Positions 13,401 to 26,257 of a DNA stretch of 64,000 nt are shown in pieces. The stretch lies in contig VYZB01000334.1 in the NCBI GenBank assembly GCA_013397455.1, positions 1 through 64,000 of the forward strand, read 5' to 3'. The notes beneath the pieces were generated by a model that worked only from the letters and a program-made list of their open reading frames with translations, did no database searches and was not told the DNA's origin. Position numbers and translations under genes: made by a program. The first letter of the stretch is position 1. Every line of letters starts with the position of its first letter. Source of the DNA: Crotophaga sulcirostris (taxonomy: Eukaryota > Chordata > Aves > Cuculiformes > Crotophagidae).

Positions 13401-15184
13401 ATTCAACTGACAAAACCGCCTAGAAAATTTACATTCAACCTGCAGGTTTTTTGTCATTCCACGTTTCTGTCATTCCACGTTTCTACCATTCCAGAGAACA
13501 GAGCAGCAAGTATGCTTAAGCAACCTGTGGGTTTATAAGAAAGTATTAATGCTTTCCAAGATTTCTAAATACAAATTTTTGGAGCAAAGAGTCCTTTTTC
13601 CACTGTAGTTTATATAATATTTAATTAACTAAGCATTTAAAATCATTAACAATTCAAAGCTGCAAGTAAACTTCCCTTGTGGCTGATAAGATGGGAAACA
13701 TTACAATATTATCCTCCTTTTGTACCACCCAAAATGTCATGTTCTTGATTTTTACCCAACCAAGTGTGGTTTTCTTTGTGGCTGTTCTGTTTTTTTCCCT
13801 TAAACATGAATCTTAACTTTTCTAATTTCGCAAAAACTCAAGGAAGTTTGCATTTTCCTGTTAGGAAACAACATTAATAATAATCTAAAAATGAATTTGG
13901 AACATTAGAGTTCTACAAGGATTACAACAAATTAAACTAGTTTAGCCAAATTATTCATGTTAATTTCACGGCATTAAAAAGACTTCAAAATTCTTTGCAA
14001 GCTGCAGCTACTAATTAATTTAGTTATATTAGGATGACAGAAATCATGAGGAAATTAACCATAAAGCACAGGCACGCATTGTATTGGCTTATGCAAGGTT
14101 GGGGATTTTTTTATTTTTAGCTTTGAAAACATTATAATTAATACTTACACATAAGAAAACCAAATGTTTACAAAGCATACTGAGGTTTACAACATCAGGA
14201 GACATGAATGCAAAAGTTGCCAACAAGATGACAACCTAACTGCAATGTATCAGATATTTTGGAACAAAAAAAGAATAACGAGTTAGTCTATATAAAAGAC
14301 TAATTCTACTTCATTAAACTTAAGACTGTTTGCTTTCTTATGAATTTTTAAAGTTGGAAAATATGCTATGAAAATAATGCAAATACTCAGATGGAAAAAT
14401 ATATATTCAAAGAGTTATTTCCGCTCAGATTACTTTATCAAGGCCTTTATAGGTATTATTTATTTTTCCTCTCAATTCTGAAATAAGGACTTCCAACTAC
14501 CCTGAGGCTGACTTCCTACCTAGTGAATTCACAGTGGAATAAGAAGGAGCTGAGAAATTATTACCTGTCCACAAGCACGGCCCTGCTGTCATATCTGGAT
14601 TACATATTTTTTTTTAAATGATAGACTCTCATGTGCAGGCTCTTGTCTCTCACTGCCCCTTTAGTTCTCAGTGTATGCAACCACTTGAAGCAAAGCAGCA
14701 GGAAATAGTTACTGAATATTGTTGATACAAAAACATGGGGTTTTTTTCCTATGTTAACATAGATCTTGTATGTTCAGTCTGATGATATCAAAGTTGTTAG
14801 CATTCTAACACAAACGTTTCTGTTGCTATTTTCTTCCTCTACTGGAATTACAAGCAACAGTATTCATTATTTTGTATTCTTAAAAGAAACAGAAATTAAC
14901 TATGTCATGTACTATCACAGATGATACATTAATCAGAGAAGAGAGAACAGATAGGCATTTGTGGAAGTTCACAGGAATTCCTCTGCCACTGATGATCTCA
15001 ATGCTATTCCATAAAGCATTTATATTCCTTATGTCTTTTATCTATTAAGTGGTCAGTAACAGTTTCTCAGAAGCAGCCACAGAAATTCAGCCTTGCAAAA
15101 CATGTAAACCAATCTTATAACTCTCTATCAATGAAACAATTGTCTTGGTACATTAGTGAAGAGTAGTGGCTATTGTCTGCCTCC
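7409..15184. other. Unique AT-rich DNA, likely PDE4D intron
   Basis: No exon, RNA gene or clear mobile element is recognisable over this 7.8 kb. Short open frames, up to 99 codons, have no visible domains and no splice-site context that I can defend. A three-copy 16-base tandem duplication at 13452-13493 is listed separately. Confidence 0.6.
13452..13493. repeat. Tandem repeat of a 16-base unit, about 2.6 copies
   Basis: TGTCATTCCACGTTTC occurs at 13452-13467 and, identical, at 13468-13483. A partial diverged third copy (TACCATTCCA) follows. Confidence 0.85.
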
Positions 15185-16282
15185 TCTTCAGGAAGGCTTC
15201 TGAAACTCTTATCTCCCACAAAATCTTTTGCAGAGAATCTGATAAGGCATACACTGGATGAATGGACAGTGAAGTGGACTGCAAACTGGCTGAATAGGTG
15301 GGTCCAGAGAGTGGTGATCAAGATGATCAGTAGCATGAAGTCTAGTTGGAGGCCAATAACTAGAGTGTACCCAAAGGACGAACTCTCGATCCAATCCTGA
15401 TCATCATCTTCATTAATGATCTGGATGATGAGGCAGAGCAAAATCTCAGCAAATTTGCTGATGACACAGAACTGGGAGGAGTGCTTGATATGCCTAGAGG
15501 GTCATGCTGCCATCCAAAGGAACCTCAATGGGCTGGAGAAATTGTCTGGCAGGAACCTCATGTAGTTAAACAAGGAGATTGCCAAAGTCCTGCGCCTGGG
15601 CAGGAACAACCCGAGGCACTAGTATCTACTGGGGGACGCGCAGCTGGAAAGCAGCCAGAGAAGGTCCTAGGGGTCCTGGTGGACACAAAGTTGAATATGA
15701 GCCAGCACCGTGCCCTGTGGCAAAGAATATTCATGGTCTCTGGGTTGCATTAGAAGGAGTGTTGCCAGCAGATTGAGAGAGGTGATCCTTCCCTTCTGCT
15801 TAACACTGAGATGGCCATACCTGGAGTACTGCGTCCAGTACAAAAACCACTAACATACTCAAGAATCTGGAGCATCTCACATACAAGGAAAGGCTGGTAG
15901 AGTTAGGACTGTTTGGCCCAGAGAAGACAAGAGAAGGCCCTGGGATACCTTACCAATTTGTATAAGTATCTGGAGGAAGATTATAAAGAAGATGGAGCCA
16001 TGCTCCTCCCAGTGGTGCCCAGCGACAGGACCAGAGGCAATGGGCACAAACTGAAACACAACAGGTTCCCTCTGAACATCAGGAAACACCCTCTCACTGT
16101 GAAGGTGACCAAGCACGGGCACAAGTTGCACAGAGATTGTGGAGTCTCCATGCTTGGACATACTCAGAAGCCCTCTGGAAGTGTTCCTAGACAACCTGCT
16201 CTAGGTGGCTTTGTTTGAGCAGGAGGGTTGGACCAGATGACTTCCGGAGGTCACTCCAAGCCTCCATGATTCTATGATTCTG
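15185..16282 (+). mobile_element. CR1 LINE, plus strand, broken reverse-transcriptase remnant with full 3' end
   Basis: This 1.1-kb fragment runs from the reverse-transcriptase core to the 3' end. Seen in shifting plus frames: a piece like KASETLISHKI (near 15195); LDEWTVKWTANWLNRW; SSWRPITRVYPKD; KFADDTELGGV, carrying the catalytic-type ADD (near 15451-15483); LGVLVDTKLNMSQHRAL; and VPSDRTRGNGHKLKHNRFPL near 16015-16075. The end is GGTTGGACCAGATGACTTCC and then TTCTATGATTCTG. Frameshifts, stops and a deletion around 15830-15860 make it non-functional. It lies opposite to PDE4D transcription. The left boundary is approximate. Confidence 0.93.
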
Positions 16283-17288
16283 CATAAAACCAGACTGAAC
16301 AAATGAATCTAATTTACATTTAATAGGGAAAAATTCATTTTCCTTGTGGGAACAGACTAGATAAATTACATCCCCTTAAATGCCTTATTCAAAAGACTTC
16401 TTATGCTTATCAAAGAACTTCTCATTTTCGGCATGTATTTTTAATATGCATTTAAGTAGCTAAAAAACCATTCTTTCCTTTTTTTAAAAGGTAGCAGATT
16501 AAAGGATTATAAACCATGTATTTGTTCTTTAAATGTTTGTGTTTTTTTTAAATAAAAGCCACTGATTATTTTTCCAGTCATTAATGTCCTGTAGCCTACT
16601 TATGCATTAACCATCTATTTTATCTTCTTTAGAAATTTCACCTTTTCTAGAATATAATTGCTCTGTGGCCCTTTTGGCATTTCTGGAATAGTACTGTAAC
16701 ACTTCTGGCATTTGTATAACAGATGAAAAACAGTCTCAGATTTGACAAGGGTAGATAACATGATCAATCACTTTTGATAAGTCTTTTCTTTCTTTGTAAT
16801 TATATTGTTATTTCCATGCTCAGGAAAAGGCAAATACAATCTGTTCATTACATACAGAAAGCGTTTTTTTCTCACAACCTTTCTTTTTGAACTGTGAAAC
16901 ACAAAACCACCAAGGAGATTTTAATCAAAAAGAATTTACCCTTAACATTTTTAAAGTTTTTTTAAAAACGCACTTTGCTTACACATCTTATACATACACT
17001 TAGATGTATAAGTTGTTTCTCAAAACATGCCTACTGTAACGTCAAAAGAACAAGGGGTAGTAAGAAGAAGAAAGCTCACAGTATGGTTTCACACCTTATG
17101 GTATGTTTGCTACATATAGATGCCTCTGATACTGGCCTGAATTATTGTCTTGATCCAACAGTTTGCCTTATTTCAGTTTTAGCATTTCAAGACAATATGT
17201 GGTTAAATGAATATCATAAATTAGCAAGGCATATTATCTTTCATCAAATATTATAATTTAATCATTACTTTAATCACAATAATGGACT

Positions 17289-17304
17289 AATATATATATA
17301 TATA
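17289..17304. repeat. Short TA microsatellite
   Basis: Eight uninterrupted TA dinucleotides (AA then TATATATATATATATA) occur in AT-rich surroundings. Confidence 0.85.
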
Positions 17305-18442
17305 CAATAATGGATTTGTTTCAAGTCTTTGTTCTGCTAATAATAGGCACTAATTACCTTATGCAAAGATATCCAAGTCACAGTTAAACTGCCTTTAAAA
17401 GTTGTAATTATAATCTACATTGTTTCATGACTCACATTTTATAACATAGTGCTGGAATACTGTTGCTCAGCCAAGCTGAAACTGCCTCTATAAAGTGTTT
17501 TCTTTCCTTTTTGCACCAGCAGTCTTAGAAAGTCACATGAAACTGCTTCACTGGTAAATCACCTTAGGGAGGCAGGACATTATAGGCAAGCTGAGGTAAC
17601 TGGTCTCAACCCAAAAGCTGTGGACTGTCTCATGCTTCCCTACCTACATCTTTCAGAAAATTGTGAAAAACAAACTGACAACATTTTCTCTCTTTTAGCA
17701 GTTTTACTGAGTCATTGTCTTAATGCTGTTTGTAGCAATACTTTCTATTACTATTACTAATGCATTGCATTACTACCACCACCAAAACCTGAACATACCA
17801 CAGCCTGACATCCTTTATGGATTAACCACTTTAAAACACCTCTAAAGTCACTAATCTTTTTTTCTACACCTCCAAAGCCATTTGCAGAGACGTATTTATA
17901 TGTGTAACAATGTCTGATCCCCTTGAAATGCCTGTTTCAGTTGCCTGTTGCAACTTCTTTCAAGAAAAGTCTGTGAACCTTTACACTGTGGTCTCATTTT
18001 CATTGCACTGTTAGCCCAAATGACAAGTTAAGCTTTACTCTAAGCTTCCATCCACAATCACAGCACTCTAGGCTACGTTCTAGGATTGTATAATTCGAAA
18101 TATCTGTCATGCCAGGATGCATAAATTAAAACTCTAGTTTTGCTGGGGCTCAGGCAAGCAAAGCAGAGGCAACGTGGTTACTAAAAGCAGACAAGTCTCC
18201 CTGTGGTAACAAGTTTTTACAAGTTTATTGCTCTGTGTTTTCTGCTCACATGCTCATTTTTACCGGGCAATAGATGTGAAACAATGCAATACAGCTTTTT
18301 TTTTCTTACTGAAAGAACAGTAGGTTCTCACAACAGCCAAAACACTGCACTCAGGGTGAGTGATGATTTTTTGAACACACCACACCACCTGTGTTTCCGA
18401 ACAAAATCACACTTTTACCAAAGATCATACGACATTTTTGAA

Positions 18443-18480
18443 TTAAAAAAAAAAAAGAAACAAAAGAAAAAGAAAAACAA
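18443..18480. repeat. A-rich low-complexity tract
   Basis: Twelve or more consecutive A are followed by interrupted A runs with single G or C. There is no LINE or SINE body to its left, so it is read as simple low complexity and not a retrotransposon tail. Confidence 0.8.
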
Positions 18481-21400
18481 AGCCACCCCCAGAAAATAAC
18501 CAAAACCAATCTTTCTTTTTCCCCAGGAAGCTCTTTAATGACTTCCTGCTTTAGTGATCTGCTTCTCTGAAAACAGACTTCTCAATGAGAGATGGAACAC
18601 AAGACAGGAAGACTTCAGGTGTCCTTTGCAAAGTGCAATGAAAGTCACTGCAACCATCTTGTCTTCCTTCAGCCCTCACTAGAATTTCCAATTCTTGCTT
18701 CTTTTTTACTTAGGAGTTGGGAAACCTACAAAAAAGGCTGCAACTCTGCTGAGTCATTCACATTTCTCAGCAGTGTTAAGAAGGAGAGTGAGGCTAAACC
18801 CTTTCACACAGGTGGTGGGTTTGTAGCTAAACACTGCTGTGTAGCTTTATATTGAATAAATATGCTTAAAACGGACATTACAATACTGGAACATAGGCCG
18901 TCAATGACAAACAAATGGAAAGCAGGGGACATGCTGTAAATTCACACAGTAATTTATTGAACTATCACACAACCTAAAGTCATAAAAGCTCATCAATGTT
19001 AAGTTCTTCTCAATTGTTAGTTCAGACATTCTAGTCTGCTAATAAATTTTTCATGCCTAGCCTTTTTTTCCAGATCTTTCAATACAGATTATTCTACTTG
19101 AAGTAATCAATATGGATTAAAGAGGATACACAGCAGCTACTGCCGTTTTATCTTGCTATTCATTAAAACAGACTTGCAGTGAACATGAGCTTTTTATATA
19201 TATACAAAGCTACAGTTCTATGAATACATAACTCAGCTGGATGCATTTCTACATCTGGTTTAATTTCTTCTACTTGACATATTTAGCCCATACTCTAATC
19301 CCACTATAGATGGTCAGGTGAAGATTGTTAAGTTTGCAAGATAAAACACCAAAAATACATAAAATATTAGCACAGAAGTTGCAATATCACTGATAACAAT
19401 TATATAATTTAATAAAGGGTGTATATATGTACACAGAAAACCACCTGAAATCTTTCCAGATGAAAGAGCATAGAAAGTCAGTGAATTAATTTTTGTTTTC
19501 CATCCTTAAAATATTATGCAGAATACGAAAGAGTTGTAAAGTAGTAATTTCATTTCATTCTTATGCCTTCTACAATAGATTAAACCTTCTGTTATAACAC
19601 TACCCCAAAATGTCCTTTAAAGAGAGAAAATGTGACAAATACCTTTTCTATAAAAGAAATACTAAAAACAAATAAACACTGATAAGAGAAAAACTCTACT
19701 TGTCTCTTATTAGGTTAAATGCTCTCTGAAATTCCTGGGAATGGTATTTTTACTTGACAGCATGCCACTGCCTCCCTGCTTGCTGGTCTTTAGAACAAAA
19801 AAGCCACCTCTTTGCCTTACACATTTCCGATACATCACACACATACTGAGCTAAGGAACTGTGGAAAACAACAGCTGGTTTTAAATTACTCTACAAGAAA
19901 ATTACTTTAATAATAAAAAAAAAGACAGCAGTGGTCTACACCCTATGTAATTCCTTCCTGAACATTCTAAATTACACTGTATTGAACAACAATCAACCGA
20001 CTTTGAATAAAGGCAATACAATACTCCCATATGCTACAAATCAAAGTGATGGAATCATAAATATTCTTGAAAATTTCTGCTCTGTAATTACTTAATAATA
20101 GCAACAAAAAAACGAACTCTGCAAGAGGGACAGGATGGTATTTTAATTTATTTTCTTCAATATCAAAGGAAAAAATAGGTTCATCTTAGCAATAAAACAA
20201 GAATAAGATATTCCCAAGCCTCTAGAAGTACCCTTAGTAATGTTCCCCACCACACCCCCAACCTCCAACCACTTATTAAGTTCTTGGGCCTAAACACAAA
20301 GAAACTTACATAGGCACATTCAGGAAATAGGTCAACCTAATTAAAACCGATAAATGAATCAAAGAGCAAAATAATTAAACCAAACCTTACCAAGTTGTTT
20401 TGAGTTTCTTTGTAAAGGTTTGTTAGATATTGTCTGCGTTACCATGTGCACCCTTTCTTTGCCTTTTCCTCATCTCAGTTTAGTCACTATTGTTACAAGA
20501 CATGATGTTGTTTCCACTGAAAACAACTGCAAAATCCTTCAAAACAAGAATTAGTCAGTGTTCTCCTGGGACAGACAATTATGTTAATTCAACAGAATTG
20601 CTACTGATGCAATATTTTCTAGTACGCAGACAAAAGATATTCAGAATATATGCAAATGTCTTAGCCAATTATTGAAAAGCATTAAAAGAAGGAGAAGGAT
20701 TTCTTGCCTCTGATACAGGCCATTTCCACTTTTAAGTGTTGGTGAATAATTTCAGCCAAAGATGACATACTGAATTGATACTAACAACTCCCAAAATATT
20801 TCTTTCCTGGTTGGGAATGTTCCAGGTTGCACTGGTTGGATACAGACATACAAACAACTCCCTGATCACATACGCATACAGGGATATAGCCTCTCTGGGT
20901 TGGACTGCAAGTTGACCTAGCTGGATTTTTCACTCTCTGACAGAAGCTGCTAACAGATATTCACAGAAAAAGGGAAAATGAATACTTCAAGAAGAGAATG
21001 GTATTTCTCTTGATATTTCCTGTCAAAATATGGCAAGCTGAATTCATGGTTGAATTCACATCACCATTGGGTTGAACAGTGCTCAACAGATTTTTATCCT
21101 AGGATATGGTCTAACCATATTTTGAATTCACTTATACTTCCGCATCCACATAAACAACTTTACTGTGCATTCTATGAAAAAATACTTCATTTGAAACCTC
21201 CTACCGTATCATTTTACTAAGTGACTTTGTTCTTATATCAGAAATAGAAAGTGACTTATTCGTATTACCTCTGCTGTTCATAATTGCATAAATTTTCTCA
21301 TAAACCCAAGCTCTTTTCCAAACTGAAGCATTCTACTCTATCCAATCACTCTTTCCTGTTCTCACTATTTCTTTTCTAATAGTTCTTAACAATCTGAGCA

Positions 21401-23755
21401 TCTTTTTGACCCCTCCTTAGCACCAAGTTGTTATTTTCAGAAGACTACCCACAATGATTACTAGGACACTGTCCTCAGGGGTGTTAAGATTCATTGTTAG
21501 CTATGCATAGCTCAAGTAATTTTTTCCCTTATGTATTCACTTTAATTTATTGACAATAAACTTTCTTCAACATGTTGTTTCCCATCAAATCATTATCATG
21601 TGATAGCTTTGTCTCTTTGGGAACTCCTAATAAAGTATATTATAAAAAGCTATTTTGAAATCCTTGTATACAAAAAGAACTGGTTCATCTTTACTCATGT
21701 TTGCTTACTCAAAAAAAGACAACCCAGCCCACATACAAACAACATGCAAAGAAGAGAAACAACAGAATCTCCAAAACCACAAAAAAAACCTACCCTACCC
21801 CCTAACTAGTTCTGAAGAATGCTTTTCTTCTATAAAAGCATATTTCACACTTTTCCATTTTATCATGTGCACTAAAATGTTTACTTTCATTCTAAAAGCA
21901 TCTTCATTTTTTCTAGTACAGAAATCAGAGAGGCTTCCTTACAATTCTCTGGCATCTACTCCTTCTCCTCTCTCCACAAACAATTCTTTTAAAAATCCAG
22001 CATCACATTTGCCACAATCAGATTTTTGGTAATAAGATTCATCTCACTGACAGATGTAAGTAATAGTTTTACAATTCTGTATTTCAGTTATTTTAGAAAT
22101 CTTGACTGAATAACCCCTGGACCTGAAAACTTACTACATTCACCCTAATCTTTATTTTTTTTTAAGTACTCATGGGTCTCTCCTTGAAGCAAGCCTTGAA
22201 CTCAACACCTGTAAACAAAAGCTCTAGTGCAAGACATAGCCCAAGTTATTTTTTTAGTGAACCATAATAGAAAACTTTTCTCCTCTTACTTTGACTTCTT
22301 TGAATACTCCTCTTTATCCTTCAGTCATTAATAAGCTCATGTACCAAATGTTACACATACAAACATAGAGTTCTTTCCAAAATAAATTACAAGGTGGACT
22401 AGAAAAAGCCCATTATCTATCTATGTGAAACCACATAACCTGAAACAAGCACCCAACTACAGAAATGCTAATACTGGCCTTTAATACTGGGAATTAACTT
22501 GATCAAATACAAAGCATGATACATTTGAATTTCGGCTATTTAGAGAAGCATGCAGGAGTCTAGAATGCCTTACACCAGGAGTGTATTCTTTTCCACTGAC
22601 TTAGCTGAACAGAAAAATAACACTCACAGAAAAATAGCACTGGCAGAAAAATATTCTTTTTGTCCAGACATGAAAATATTCCAAAGAAGCTTTGACTAAA
22701 TAAATAAAACTTTTCTTAGAAACAGTGCCTTATCAAACATTAACCTTTATTCTGCAGCTGTTTAAACAGAAAGAGCTAGTTTTCAACAAATATCCTGATC
22801 AATAACACAAACTTTGGGTTTATCTTTTGTATTACCAATGTGTTAATTCTGCAAATATTTAACAGACCAGGACACACAATGCCCCCTGCTTTAAAATATG
22901 GCATAATACACCAAACTTTTCCAGGCATGAAACACATCAGTTATTCTGACAGGATATTAAAATTTGCCATTTTGAATGTTGGAGTCTATTTTTCATTGAG
23001 AACATGGTACTGATTAACAGAACTGAAATAGCCCTATATTACAGAAAATTACTCTTACATTTTCTGCAGTATTATATTGTACTGAATGTAGAAGCACTAA
23101 TCACAGTTAAGAAAAAATATACGCTTAATGGGTTTACCAATGTTTGCCTCCTAAGCTGAGTTCTGCTCAGTACATATTCTGTTCTGATGTATCAAATGCT
23201 ACAGCAGGGGAGGGCAAGCTGCAAATGAATGAGGCCATTTCACTTCAGTTTCCAGGCAACACAGAAAGGTGCAATGACTGTGCAGCATGCTGGTCATTGT
23301 TCCAAAGGTGCTACAACTCATAATTATAATGCGTTCTAATTTTAAGCATTTCTGTGTATCTGTTCCTTCCATCTCATGTTTTCTAATCCATGCCGCTTTT
23401 TTTCTTTTTTTTTTTTAACTATCCTTCCTTTCTAGTAATTATTTGTGGAAGACTTATTTGTTCTAAAATATTATCTATCTATATAATCAGTGTAGCCATT
23501 CCTTGAAATCCATCATAGATATCTATTACTAAAATGATATAAAAGTGAAATTATAACCACAAAACTTTGCCAGCTCTGAAATTTGCTCCTTATTTGGTCC
23601 AGACAGATCATAGAATGCAGAGGAAGCAGGCACATAACAGCTTAAGCACCGACTGTTTCATGGAAGATTTAATTTAAAGAGACTTACTTAAATTATATAC
23701 AACAGTAACACAGATACTCATCCTGAGGTAAAGTAGTCTTTATTTGGTGAAATAT

Positions 23756-23778
23756 ACCAAATAAATAAATAAATAAAT
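23756..23778. repeat. AAAT microsatellite
   Basis: Five to six copies of AAAT (ATAAATAAATAAATAAAT) are present. Confidence 0.85.
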
Positions 23779-26157
23779 CATCGAAACTGTTAAAGTTATA
23801 AAATGAGAATGTAAACAAAATTAAGTATTTTATTAGTGATCAGTTAAAATTAATCTTACTAACTTTTATTTACTTTCTGGAGTGCTCCTGTTCACTCTTG
23901 TAGACATCATACAATCTCCATCACTGGCAAACAGAATTTTATAAAATCTTTTATAAATCTTTACTGTTGCCGATCTCCTGCAAATTTAGCAATGTTGCTA
24001 TTAAAAACAGTAAAATATTTACTTCTGTCTGACTGCAACAGGTTTTCAGTCACTACCAATGTGAAAAGTATCTATGGAATGCCGTACACTTACGTCACTT
24101 TTGCACAACACTACATAAACACATGAAAGTATTAATGTATAAAATGCTGTTAAAAGAGAACAAATGGTGCTCCTATTTCCTCTCCCTAATTAAATATGCA
24201 GTTATATGAAAACAGTGATAGCATCAAGGCAATTTATTTTGCTGTGTTGCTGTTAATTCTACACATTTGTTCTCCCTCTAAATAAAACAAAACTTCTACA
24301 TTGGTTGTCCAAGTGGATCAGAAACAAGCATAAAAAAATTGTGTTTTCTGAACTATTTGTCTTCCTAACCTGTTTTTAAGTTTTTAAATAGATGGATGAT
24401 TATGACAAACAAAAAAAAAATAGAAAGCTGTACAACAATATACTCATGTAATTTTAATATACGCAAAAATAGTCTCAGGTTAAGATTCACTTCAACAACA
24501 GCAACAAGCCAATTTCCTATAATTACACTGCAAGATGTAAATGGTTTACTTGTGCTTACTTTCACATCTTTTATGTATCTATGTATTGATTTTTGCTCTT
24601 GCCTTCCATTTTGGAATGGACTTTTTCATTATTTTAGTCAACATGAGTTCATTTCACCATTGCATGAAGTCCTCCTGCATTGGCAGCAATAATTATTTGC
24701 GCATTCAGTGTAAAGAAATGCAATCTAAAGTTAACAAAACAAAGTGTGCATTTCTGTTATGACTTAGAATATGGAAAAAGTATATTTACAAAACAATACT
24801 CTTCACAAAATTAGTCCCTTGTAATTTTTTTGGGAAAACTTTCCTAACATTTCAGCCACCCCTCCCTCCACATTTTTCACATTAAAGATATGGCCAGCAT
24901 CACATTAATTTTGTATTTTCTTTTTTTTTCCCCCAGAATGCAAAAGCACAGAGAATTTGAATCACATTGAAGTTCTGATGCCTAATCTGAGTTTGTTATG
25001 TTTAAATTATTTTGCTTTTAAAACAAATTTTTACTTCTTCCTCCCTGTGAAAAAAACTGCAACATTTTACCTCATAAGGAATCTCTCTAGTTCATAGTAC
25101 TGTAATATTTTCATTGCCCCAGCTTGCATTTTTCATTAAGAAATATTCCTTTGCTACATACAAATACACTGGCTTTGCTCTGTAAGAAAAAATTTTTGTG
25201 CTTCTAATGTCAGTTTAAAAAGTATTAGAATAGAAACCTTTTATTTTGCTTTCCTCCCCATTTGTTTATACAATTTCAGTGAGTACTCTGCACAAAATTC
25301 AGGGATCTTACAGGCCTACCGGTACAGAAGTAGCACACACGAAGGCCGCAGGAAACTTGTAACTCTGACAATACCCAAGAGGCATCAGGCTGCAAAGAAA
25401 GTGGTCTTAACCCCTTATCTACAGAATGACTCACCACCCATATAAAACTATTTCATTGAAAGCAATGCCATGAGTAGCAAGTTTGGACTAATTGTCACAG
25501 CTGTCAGTATGGAAAAGCATATAAAGAAGAAGAAGAATGAAAAATTAAAATTAAGATTAAGTAAAAACCCTAAAGTATATATATTTAGACTTTAGATTTC
25601 CAAATTTAAATGCTTTACTATTTAATTTGTATGTCTATTTTCTGAAGGTGATTTTTGGGTTCAGATCTTCAGTTTAGCAGAGAAAATAGAACACTTTCCC
25701 TTACAAATGCAAAACGTCAAAAAAACAAGTAGTCACCATAGCCCTTTCAGTGAGTCACTGATAGGTAATCGTTACAGAAATATGCCAAGATCAGCCAAGA
25801 TCTCTTTGCAGGAAAATTTCTGCACCCCCTTTTTTGTTTATCCCAAAGGGCTTAGATTACTTTTAAATAAGAGAAATTACATTTACAAGTAAAAATTGGT
25901 TTGCTCAATAACAATGTGAACCCCTGGAAAATATAACCTGACAAATGCAAAGAAATGTGGAATTTCTGCACTATTGCCTTATAGACAGCTACCAATATTT
26001 TCTAGATGGGTTAATGTATTTAGTGAGGTGTTATGTGGCTCCAGCATCCCATCATTAGATAGTTCATTCATCTTGCTGTTAATCCCTCTTAATACAGGTA
26101 TGGAAGGTTGATACAGTAGAGCTAAGCCTACAGAAGAGTAATGAAAGAGACACAAAG

Positions 26158-26257
26158 ACCAGGTTGGACAAGGCCTTGAGTAATTTGATCTAGCGGAAGG
26201 TGTCCCTGCCCTAGGCGATCTTTTAATTCCCTTCCAAACCAAACCATTCTATTATAA
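26158..26257 (+). mobile_element. CR1 LINE 3' end, short diverged fragment
   Basis: The plus strand reads CAGGTTGGACAAGGCCTTGA, then TGATCTAGCGGAAGGTGTCC, then a shortened GATCTTTTAATTCCCTTCCA and AAACCATTCTATTATAAC. This is the order of the CR1 3' UTR. It is diverged and missing its usual GGTTGGAACTGGAT segment. Confidence 0.8.

Larger units (their letters stand above)
16283..26157. other. Unique AT-rich DNA, likely PDE4D intron
   Basis: No gene or recognisable interspersed repeat is visible in this 9.9-kb stretch. It contains small simple repeats: TA near 17290, an A-rich tract near 18443, AAAT near 23756 and GAA near 25526. The open frames present are short and show no domain that I recognise. 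Confidence 0.55.

Noticed and set aside
15877..16218. Open frames of about 100 codons on both strands near 16 kb
   Set aside because: These are parts or shadows of the decayed CR1 reverse transcriptase, not host genes.
18203..18499. Plus-strand frame starting with a signal-peptide-like hydrophobic segment
   Set aside because: It ends in Lys codons from the A-rich tract and shows no family resemblance; the hydrophobic start is explained by T-rich DNA.
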